DNA of 18,062 nt, taken from Bacteroidota bacterium (GTDB lineage: Bacteria > Bacteroidota > Bacteroidia > JACCXN01). The stretch is taken from assembly GCA_013696965.1 (NCBI GenBank), contig JACCXN010000085.1, positions 1-18,062 of the forward strand, written 5' to 3'. How positions within the stretch are numbered: position 1 is the stretch's first letter; every line of letters begins with the position of its first letter. The notes beneath the pieces are model-generated. The model was not told the origin of the DNA. It did no database searches and saw only the letters and a list, made by a program, of their open reading frames with translations. Shown here piece after piece: positions 7,780 to 15,400 of the stretch. Position numbers and translations under genes: made by a program.

Positions 7780-8145
7780 TTGCAGGCCGTTCTATCGCTA
7801 CGCAGCAATGCGGAGAGGAAAGTCCGGGCAACATAGAGCAACGCGCTTCCTAACGGGAAGGATTTGGGGTTAAACCTGAATACGGAAAGTGCCACAGAAA
7901 ATAACCGTCTCGATTTATCGGGATAAGGGTGAAAATGTGAGGTAAGAGCTCACAACTTTGGTAGGTGACTACTAAGGGGGGTAAACCCTGCGTGTTGAAA
8001 GACCAAATAAGCCGGAGCATGTTCATTTATTTGAACATTAAGGGTTGCTCGCCTGATTCCGGTGGGTAGGTCGCTAGAGCCTGGAGGCAACTCCTGGCCC
8101 AGATAAATGATAGAACTCGACAGAATCCGGCTTACAGGCCTGCAA
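7780..8145 (+). ncRNA. rnpB: RNase P RNA (bacterial class A)
   Basis: Conserved RNase P cores are present in order: GAGGAAAGTCCGGGC at 7815-7829, ACAGAAA at 7894-7900, TAAGGGTGAAA near 7924, GTAAACCC near 7981, and AGATAAATGATAG ... ACAGAATCCGGCTTA at 8101-8134. Helix P1 closes the molecule: TTGCAGGCC at 7780-7788 pairs with GGCCTGCAA at 8137-8145, giving about 366 nt. The RNA is the catalytic subunit that removes 5' leaders from precursor tRNAs. A T7 run follows P1 at once. A variable stem at 7906-7924 has an unusual CGATTTATCGGGAT sequence that also occurs elsewhere in the window. The exact 5' end is inferred from P1, and no clear promoter is seen. Confidence 0.95.
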
Positions 8146-8152
8146 TTTTTTT
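8146..8152 (+). terminator. T7 tract at the 3' end of rnpB
   Basis: Seven T residues directly follow the P1 strand GGCCTGCAA of rnpB. They probably mark the end of the primary RNase P transcript, although P1 is a long-range helix rather than a classic terminator hairpin. Confidence 0.4.
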
Positions 8153-8193
8153 CAAATGCTGTTATTCAGCTTTTCCCCCTAAAGGGTTTTACT

Positions 8194-8221
8194 AAAACCT
8201 TCCGATTTTCGGAAGGTTTTT
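8194..8221 (+). terminator. Intrinsic terminator downstream of rnpB
   Basis: AAAACCTTCCGA at 8194-8205 pairs perfectly with TCGGAAGGTTTT at 8209-8220 around a TTT loop, and five T residues end the structure (8217-8221). It insulates rnpB from the helicase gene. The A tract on its left side would allow function in the opposite direction too. Confidence 0.82.
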
Positions 8222-8309
8222 ATTCTTTCTTTTACCTGTTTTTTTATCAAAGCTAACTTGCTTAAAATTAAATAAATCCATAAATGATGCTAGAGTAAAC
8301 TTTTTGTAG

Positions 8310-8317
8310 TACTTTTG
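8310..8317 (+). promoter_or_regulatory. -7 element upstream of the DEAD-box helicase gene
   Basis: TACTTTTG matches TAnnTTTG and would start transcription near 8324, about 20 nt before the ATG at 8345. A -33 TTG at proper distance is not evident. Its position between a terminator and a start codon strengthens the assignment. Confidence 0.5.
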
Positions 8318-8344
8318 CAGACTTTATAAAAAATATATAATATA

Positions 8345-10198
8345 ATGAATAATTTTGAATCGTTAGGAATTAACGAAAAACTTTTAAAAGCTGTTGCAAG
8401 TTTAGGATTTGAAAAGCCTTCACCAATCCAGGAGCAGGCGATTCCAGTTTTACTGGACAAAGATACAGATCTTGTAGGATTAGCCCAAACGGGCACAGGT
8501 AAAACAGCTGCCTTTGGACTTCCACTTTTACAAAAAGTAGATTTTACAAGTAGAGATACTCAGGCAATTATACTTTGCCCAACAAGAGAATTGTGTGTGC
8601 AAATCACTAAAGATCTTGGGAATTTTGCCAAATTTATTGAGGGAACAAATATAGTTCCGGTTTATGGTGGCGCAAGTATTGATACTCAAATAAGACAAAT
8701 ATCACGTGGTGCGCAAATTATTGTGGCAACACCAGGTAGAATGGCAGATATGATCAATCGTAAAAAAGCTGACCTTTCAAAAGTTAGATGGGTAGTTCTT
8801 GATGAAGCAGATGAAATGCTTGATATGGGTTTTAAGGATGAATTAGATATTATCCTTGGTAAAACTCCTCAAGAAAAAAACACTTGGTTGTTTTCAGCTA
8901 CAATGGAGGCTTCTGTTGCCCGCATTGCTTCAAATTACATGAATAATCCAATAGAGGTTTCTGTTGGAGGTAAGAATGTAGGTGCTGCTAATATCAGTCA
9001 TGAATATTATGTAGTTCATGCAAAAGACAGGTTTGCGGCATTAAAAAGACTTGTGGATTCTAATCCTGATATTTTTGGTCTTATTTTTTGCAGGACTCGT
9101 ATGGAAACTCAGGAAATTGCGGAAAAATTAATAAAAGACGGATACAGTGCAGATGCTTTGCACGGGGATTTAAGCCAACAGCAAAGAGATAAGGTAATGA
9201 GCCGTTTCAGAAGTAAGTCAATTCAGCTTTTAATTGCTACAGACGTTGCTGCAAGAGGTATTGATGTTGAGGCTATCTCACATGTTATACATTATAGTCT
9301 GCCAGATGATATTGAAAATTATACTCATAGGAGTGGACGTACTGCAAGAGCTGGTAAAACAGGAATTTCCATGGCCATCATTAATATGAAAGAAGTTGGT
9401 AAAATCAGGGAACTGGAACGCAAACTTAAATCTAAATTCGAGAAAAAATCTATTCCAACTGGTTTTGAGGTAGTGGAAAAACAATTGTTTTCCCTTGTTA
9501 AAGAAGTTCATGATGTTAAGGTAAATGAAGAAGAAATTAAGCCTTATCTGGACAAAATTTTAATTGAATTAGGGGAACTCTCCAAGGAAGAAATCATTAA
9601 ACGTTTTGTTAGTATTGAATTTAACCGTATGTTAAATTACTACAAAAACGCCCAAGACCTTAATGCTGATACTTCAAGAAGTACATCTAAAGAAAGAGGA
9701 GAAAGGGGAGAAAGAAGTTCTGCTTACACCCGTTTTTTCATTAACCTGGGAGTATTTGACAATATAAATAAATCAGCAATTTTACGTATTGTATGTGAAG
9801 GAACTGGCTTAAGTGGTCAGGATATTGGAAGAATAGATGTTAAGGATAGCTTTTCGTTTTTTGAAGTAGATTCAAGTAAGGCCAATGTTGTGATTGAAGA
9901 ATTAAATAAGGATACTTATGACGGAAGAGAAATAAAAGTTGAAGTATCATCAGCTGGACGTGAAGAAGAAAGCAGAGGAAGAGGCAGAAGCAGTGGAGGA
10001 GGATTCGGAGAAGGAGGGGCAAAGAAATCATATGGCAAAAGTGGCGGTGGCTATAAAGGCGGAGGAGGAAGTTCTTATGGAAGCAAAGCAGGAGGAAGTG
10101 ACTCTTATTCAAAGAAAAAAGATTACTCTTCTGATAAAAAGAGTGGTGGGGGTTCTGGAAGCAGAGAAGGTGGAAAACGCAAAAGAATCAATAAATAA
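8345..10198 (+). CDS. DEAD-box ATP-dependent RNA helicase with DbpA-like RNA-binding domain
   Basis: The 617-residue protein has the full motif set: Phe22 with PSPIQEQA (Q motif), AQTGTGKT at 47-54, PTREL, TPGR, DEAD at 153-156, SAT at 184-186, LIFCRTR, ATDVAARGID and HRSGRTARAG from 328. After a helical linker (about 365-445) comes a domain at about 463-534 (RFFINLGVFDNINKSAILR, then DIGRIDVKDSFSFFEV). It resembles the C-terminal RNA-recognition fold of DbpA/CsdA helicases, which targets them to rRNA. The tail from about 537 is low-complexity Gly/Ser/Lys/Arg with RGRGR and GGG runs, typical of RNA-binding tails. Likely roles are ribosome assembly, mRNA turnover and cold adaptation. It is monocistronic. 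Confidence 0.95.
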   Translation: MNNFESLGINEKLLKAVASLGFEKPSPIQEQAIPVLLDKDTDLVGLAQTGTGKTAAFGLPLLQKVDFTSRDTQAIILCPTRELCVQITKDLGNFAKFIEGTNIVPVYGGASIDTQIRQISRGAQIIVATPGRMADMINRKKADLSKVRWVVLDEADEMLDMGFKDELDIILGKTPQEKNTWLFSATMEASVARIASNYMNNPIEVSVGGKNVGAANISHEYYVVHAKDRFAALKRLVDSNPDIFGLIFCRTRMETQEIAEKLIKDGYSADALHGDLSQQQRDKVMSRFRSKSIQLLIATDVAARGIDVEAISHVIHYSLPDDIENYTHRSGRTARAGKTGISMAIINMKEVGKIRELERKLKSKFEKKSIPTGFEVVEKQLFSLVKEVHDVKVNEEEIKPYLDKILIELGELSKEEIIKRFVSIEFNRMLNYYKNAQDLNADTSRSTSKERGERGERSSAYTRFFINLGVFDNINKSAILRIVCEGTGLSGQDIGRIDVKDSFSFFEVDSSKANVVIEELNKDTYDGREIKVEVSSAGREEESRGRGRSSGGGFGEGGAKKSYGKSGGGYKGGGGSSYGSKAGGSDSYSKKKDYSSDKKSGGGSGSREGGKRKRINK

Positions 10199-10577
10199 CA
10201 ATTGATTTTTTACTTTTTAAATTTAAATCAGAAATTGAATTTTTGAAATTAGAAAAAATGCCATACTTACTTTAAGTATGGCTTGCACACTTATAGTAAC
10301 CTTTTGCTCACATTGCTAAAAACAACTGAAACGGAAATGGTCTTTCTCATATCTGGCAAGCTTTTGCAGATTACATCTATTTAATTATTGCACCTGATAA
10401 AATTCCTGGAAAATCCCGAGAAAGACTGGTTGAAAGAAGGACTGAAACAAATGAAAATCAAGTTCAGTTCAGGCTATGGAGGCTTACTTTTAAATTTAGA
10501 CTTATTAGTCAGCAAAATCAGGGATAAGAATGGAATAATTATTTACTTTTGATTTATATCGGACAGTAATGTTTCTT
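10199..10577. other. Intergenic spacer with possible gene relic
   Basis: This 379-base gap between the convergent helicase and 505-residue protein genes holds a hairpin at 10260-10282 and two overlapping open stretches on the plus strand. One runs 10330-10527 without an ATG. The other runs 10388-10552 (TTG first codon, 54 codons), with coding-like content including FLENPEKDWLKEGLKQMK and a hydrophobic GLLLNLDLLV stretch. Neither has a recognisable family, ribosome-binding site or promoter. I regard the second as a possible fragment of a lost gene and do not annotate it as a CDS. Confidence 0.3.
10253..10282 (-). terminator. Hairpin terminator for minus-strand transcription
   Basis: GCCATACTT at 10260-10268 pairs perfectly with AAGTATGGC at 10274-10282 around a 5-nt loop. 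On the minus strand the stem is followed by A and then T6 (the A6 tract at 10253-10258), as in an intrinsic terminator. It would stop read-through from the minus-strand gene ending at 10578. In the plus direction the stem is followed by TTGCAC, so it is a weaker end for the helicase transcript. Confidence 0.6.
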
Positions 10578-12095
10578 TTATATATTTTTCTTAAATGCCT
10601 GCTCAAATGAGATTTTATTTATTTTAGAATCTAACCAGGAAATGATATCCAGATTTTCCAACATACTTTTTTCCATAGGGTCCTGTACAATTATTTCTAA
10701 CTCTTTTTTCAAGACTTTAAATGATTTTAATATTTCAGATTTAGAATTCAAATGAGTTGACTTACGAATATAATCCAAAATATGATTTTCCATTTTATAT
10801 AATTTATTGCTTTTACTCAAGAACCTAATGGTTGATTTTATTATATACCCTATTAAATCATTTTTTAATTCATAATGCAGTAAAAGATTCATAACTCTTG
10901 CCAAGCTTTGAATTTCGTGTCTTAAATCAGATCCAGATATATTAATAACCATGTTTATTCTTGACAATGATTTTGTGTGTTGCCCAATTGCAAAATAAAA
11001 ATAGGCAATATTATAATTGAATATTGCTTGAGATTGAAGGTCAATTTTATCCTTATACTTTTCTAAACCCTCTTCCAATTGTTGTAAAAAGGGTAAAGAT
11101 TTGATAAAATCACCGGATCTGCTGTAGCTTTTCATAAGTATATTATTAACAAAACCAAAAACCTTAATTTTTAAGTGTTCTGATTTAAGATCAAGTGAAA
11201 TTAATTTATTTACATTCTCGTGAAATTCCTCGTCTTTCCTGAGTTGATTAGTTGAACTTATTAAATTTTGAAGCGCTGCTAAATAAGTATGAATATAAAT
11301 TTGAATGAATTTTGAATCATCCTCTATTAACTCTACCCTTTTTTTATCAAAAACATATTGTTTTTCAGGATCATTTATTGCCTTGTAATAGTAACTATGG
11401 ATGTTATAAAAACTATTTTTAGCATCGAAAGTGAGTGCTTTGTCGATATGTTCAAGGAGAGGATAATTCATCAATCTATAATATTTTTCAGCATCTTCCT
11501 CATTCCTTGCTATACCTTGAAGTGTAAATTGGTAATAAAATTCAGAAAACAAAGATTCTATTCTACGACTATTCTTCAATTTCTCAATTAACAGAACCTC
11601 TTCTCTATTTAATTTTATTATATCTTCTTCTGTTTTCCCTAAAAAGGCAATTTCATTATAAATTAATCTTTGCCACCATAAAAAACCAAGGAGATGAACT
11701 GTTGTATCATACTCCCGGGCTTTCTTTTTTGCTTTACTTATCAATTTTAAACATTGTTTGAAAAGCCTTTTATTATATAAAAATTCAATATGAGTTATAT
11801 GCTCACTTAATTCAATATCTATTGAGGAGCCGGAATGATAAGTGGCCATACTTTTTAAAATTAGATTTTGCAGGTATGACTTGGCTACAGAAAATGTGGC
11901 AGAGGATTGTTTTGCTGAAGCGGAAACTATAATTTTTTTTTCATTATATAAATTCTGTTTTTCAATTGATTCAAACAGTTTCATATAATTGTTTTTTTCA
12001 CCAATAACGTGTTTTTGGCAATAAATCTTAAAATATCTTTTTTCACTTTTGCTTAGTGATTTTATTAGTTCAAAAAGGTCGTCATTTTTAGCCAT
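10578..12095 (-). CDS. Conserved Bacteroidota helical (TPR-like) protein, function unknown
   Basis: The 505-residue protein is almost entirely amphipathic helices, rich in Lys, Glu, Leu and Ile. It has no signal peptide or membrane segment, so it is probably cytoplasmic. The N-terminus (LFELIKSLSKSEKRYFKIY, then HVIGEKNNYMKLFESIEKQ) matches a family of hypothetical Bacteroidota proteins I remember only as uncharacterised. Around FAIGQHTKSLSRINMVI the spacing of small and bulky residues suggests TPR-like helix pairs, hence a protein-interaction scaffold. I chose ATG at 12095-12093 (MAKNDDLF) over a TTG four codons upstream, because ATG is standard and family members start just before the LFxLIKSL block. 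No enzyme motif was found. It is monocistronic and divergent from the giant secreted protein gene. Confidence 0.8.
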   Translation of the reverse strand: MAKNDDLFELIKSLSKSEKRYFKIYCQKHVIGEKNNYMKLFESIEKQNLYNEKKIIVSASAKQSSATFSVAKSYLQNLILKSMATYHSGSSIDIELSEHITHIEFLYNKRLFKQCLKLISKAKKKAREYDTTVHLLGFLWWQRLIYNEIAFLGKTEEDIIKLNREEVLLIEKLKNSRRIESLFSEFYYQFTLQGIARNEEDAEKYYRLMNYPLLEHIDKALTFDAKNSFYNIHSYYYKAINDPEKQYVFDKKRVELIEDDSKFIQIYIHTYLAALQNLISSTNQLRKDEEFHENVNKLISLDLKSEHLKIKVFGFVNNILMKSYSRSGDFIKSLPFLQQLEEGLEKYKDKIDLQSQAIFNYNIAYFYFAIGQHTKSLSRINMVINISGSDLRHEIQSLARVMNLLLHYELKNDLIGYIIKSTIRFLSKSNKLYKMENHILDYIRKSTHLNSKSEILKSFKVLKKELEIIVQDPMEKSMLENLDIISWLDSKINKISFEQAFKKNI

Positions 12096-12179
12096 AATCT
12101 GATTCAATAATAATAGAACAAAAATTTAAATGATCTATTTATAATATAAACAGGACATTCCTACATAAATTTTTAAAAT

Positions 12180-12187
12180 CAAAAGTA
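12180..12187 (-). promoter_or_regulatory. -7 element upstream of the helical protein gene
   Basis: The minus strand reads TACTTTTG, matching TAnnTTTG, and would give a leader of about 80 nt before the ATG at 12095. A second candidate, TACATTTG, overlaps nearby at 12189-12196 on the same strand. CAAA at 12212-12215 (TTTG on the minus strand) could serve as a -33 element for either, at 24 or 15 bases, neither ideal. One of the two is probably real. Confidence 0.38.
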
Positions 12188-12318
12188 ACAAATGTACTTT
12201 AGATTACTTAACAAATTACTTATCTTTTTATTTAATATCAACAACTACAGTAAAAAACAGATCCATTTGAATTGTAATTTTTTTTAAATTTTAACTAAAA
12301 ACATTCTGATCTAAAAAT

Positions 12319-12326
12319 TATATTTG
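12319..12326 (+). promoter_or_regulatory. -7 element upstream of the giant secreted protein gene
   Basis: TATATTTG matches TAnnTTTG and places the start near 12333, with a leader of about 73 nt. The leader contains an A/T-only hairpin-like stretch (TTCTTTTT at 12349-12356 with AAAAAGAA at 12361-12368), nested in CCTTCT/AGAAGG. A -33 TTG at normal spacing is lacking. The rest of the divergent spacer (12096-12405) is plain AT-rich sequence. Confidence 0.38.
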
Positions 12327-12405
12327 AAGCATTAAATAAGATAAGTCCTTCTTTTTAAAAAAAAAGAAATCAGAAGGTTCATTAATTAAATTAAATAAAT
12401 AATTT

Positions 12406-15400
12406 ATGAAGATTCTTTACAAATTAACAATTATACTAATTATTTTTATTCTTATACCTACTTATACCAAAGCCACTCATATTTCAGGAGGAGATATTAC
12501 TTATGAATGTATTGGCCCTAATCAATATTTTATTACATTAAAATTATTCAGAGATTGTTCAGGAACAACAATGAGTAGTACTTCAAGTATTGCTTTTACA
12601 AATTCATGCGGCTTAGCAAATCCTTCTTTAACACTTAATTTACAAGACCCTGCAACCAATGCTAATTGTGCTGGCACAGTTCAGAGTTGCGCAACCGAAA
12701 TTTCCCAGTTGTGTCCTACTCAAATTTCTAACTCCACTTGCAATGGTGGCACTTTGCCAGGGATGCAATTATATACATATACTGGAGTAGTAACCCTACC
12801 TGGAGTATGTAACACATGGACCTTGAATTACGGGTTATGCTGCCGTAATCCCGCTGTAAACATTACTACCGCCACAAGCTATAATTATCATGTGCAAACG
12901 ACCATGAACACAGCTTCTGAAGCTTGTAATAATTCTCCTAAATTCACTTCCCAGCCTATTCCTTATGTTTGTGCAGGTCAAGTTGTAAATTATAATTATG
13001 GAGTTGTAGAAACTGATGGGGATTCTCTTGTATATTCACTTGTGGAAGGTTTGCAAAATGCTACAACACCTTTGCCTTATGCAGCCGGCTATACTGGAAC
13101 TGTTCCAATTCCCGGAATAACCATTAATGCCCAGACAGGACAAATAAGCTTTACTCCTTCAACCATTGGGAATTTTGTAGTAGCTATTAAAGTACAGGAA
13201 TACCGCAATGGCGTACTGATTGGAACCACAATGCGAGATATTCAGTTTGTAGTGCAAAGCTGCTCTAATACTGTGCCAAACGCAAGCGGAGGAGCCATTT
13301 ATAATTTAACCGGATCGGCAGTACAGACCGGAAATTTCACACTTGATTTATGTGAGGGTGATAATTTTACTTTTAATGCCTCTTTTACAGATCCAAATTC
13401 AACGGATATACTTACTTTAATATCAAATATAACTTCAGTTTTGCCAGGAGCCATATTTTCTTATAGCGGTTCCAATCCTGCAACCGCAACAGTAAGCTGG
13501 CTGGCACCAGGAGGAACTGCTGGCACAAACACTGCATTTTCCATAACAGTTAACGATGGTGCTTGCCCTGTCCCTGGAACTCAAACAGTTATATATGACA
13601 TTAATGTTTTGGCAGGAACTTTTGCAGGTCCTGACTTGTATTATTGTCCTGTAGGTGGTCCTGTACAATTGCAAGTTTCCGGAGGATCTGTTTTTTCCTG
13701 GTCCCCGGCAGCAGGCTTAAGCTGCACTAACTGCCCTAATCCCCTGGCATCCCCATCCGTTACTACCACCTATGTAGTAACCAGCGATTTATCAAGTGTT
13801 TCATGTAGGGTAACTGATACAGTAACTGTTCAGGTTGTTCCGGATTTTTCTCTGGTAATGAACCCTACAAGTGCCAATATATGTAAATATGGATCTGTTC
13901 AATTAAATGCTACAACCCAAGCTCTTTATGCTCCTTACATTTACTCATGGACACCTGCTACAGGTTTATCTAATCCCAATATTTCTAACCCTATTGCCAG
14001 TCCTCTTGTAACAACTACATATACCTTATCGGCCACTTCAAGTACAGGATGCACGCGACAACAATCCGTTACTGTTAACATAGTTGGGATTGCTCCAAAA
14101 GTATTAGTATCAGCTATTGATAGCACGATATGCAATGGTGCTTTAACACAATTAAATACAACTATATATCCTGATGCTTGTACAACAACAACCCTTGCCT
14201 GTTCCAGTCCTGCTCAAACAGGAACAATTGGTACCGGAACTTCCACAAGTACAACTTATGGACCCCATTACTTTTTCACCACATCAGCATACAGCAACAG
14301 AAAACAATTTATTTTTCTTAAAAGTGAATTAGACGCGATGGGCTTTATAGGTGGCGGAAGGATATCTTCCCTAGCACTTGATTATTCCACCGCAAACACT
14401 GAGGCAACTGGGATTGTTATTAAAATGGGCTGCACAAGTATGGTGGAATTTGCCAACACAGATTTTATCCAGGGCTTAGTAACTGTTAAAAACTCATTCA
14501 ATCATACTCCTTCTGTTGGGTGGAACACATTTACTTTTAACAATCCTTATCTATGGGATGGTATATCCAATCTTGTTGTTGAGTTCTGTGTGAATGATCT
14601 CCAGACCGGTACAGGTTCCAGTGTAAGATATGGAAGCAGTGGTTTTAATTCAACCAATTATAGAAATTTATTTAATGTTTCCGGAGTTTGTTCAGAATTA
14701 ACAGGAAGCTTAACATTTCAAAGGCCTAACATGCAATTTTCTTATTGCCTGGCAACTCCTGCAAGCCTTACCTATAACTGGACACCAACAACAGGTTTGA
14801 GTAATCCAAACATTGCAAATCCTCTAGCTTCACCAACCTCAACTACAACTTATATGTTGAATGTTTCTGATGGTGTATGCATTGGCTCTGATAATATAGA
14901 GATTACAGTGGTTCCGGATTTTCCTTTATCAATCAATTCAGATACAACGGTTTGCATGAATAATCCTGTTACATTGGTTCCAAATGCTAGCCCTGCTTAC
15001 GGTCCATATACATATTCATGGTCACCATTTGCAGGTTTATCTAATCCAAATATAGAAAACCCTATAGCTACTCCTACTGCTACAACAACTTATACTGCAA
15101 GTGTAAGTTCTGCTGCCGGTTGTGTTAAAACAATCTCAATTACAATTATAATTAATGGTATAGCACCAAAAGTAGCTCCCATTGCAAGCGATACCAGTGT
15201 TTGTCCCGGTGTGGCTAATCAATTAAACACACTCGTTTATCCTGGTCTTTGTACAACAACAACCCTTGCCTGTTCCAATCCTGCTCAAACAGGAACAATT
15301 GGTACCGGAACTTTTGCAACTACAACTTATGGACCCCATTACTTGTCCACATCAGCATACAGCAACAGAAAACAGTATATTTTCCTTAAAAGTGAATTAG

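Noticed and set aside
7779-8152. Possible tmRNA or riboswitch instead of RNase P
   Set aside because: The GAGGAAAGTCCGGGC and ACAGAATCCGGCTTA cores with matching P1 strands are specific to RNase P RNA.
9840-10205. ORFs on both strands over the helicase tail
   Set aside because: They are out-of-frame readings of the low-complexity Gly/Ser/Lys tail and have no independent support.
11358-11591. Plus-strand 77-codon ORF
   Set aside because: It is antisense to the 505-residue protein gene, with no promoter or family match.
12096-12107. TTG start for the helical protein
   Set aside because: It adds only four residues before a normal ATG that lies directly before the conserved N-terminal block.
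13435-14135. Two minus-strand ORFs inside the giant gene
   Set aside because: They are antisense to repeat-rich coding sequence, and their Cys-rich or Val-rich content reflects the codons of the other strand.
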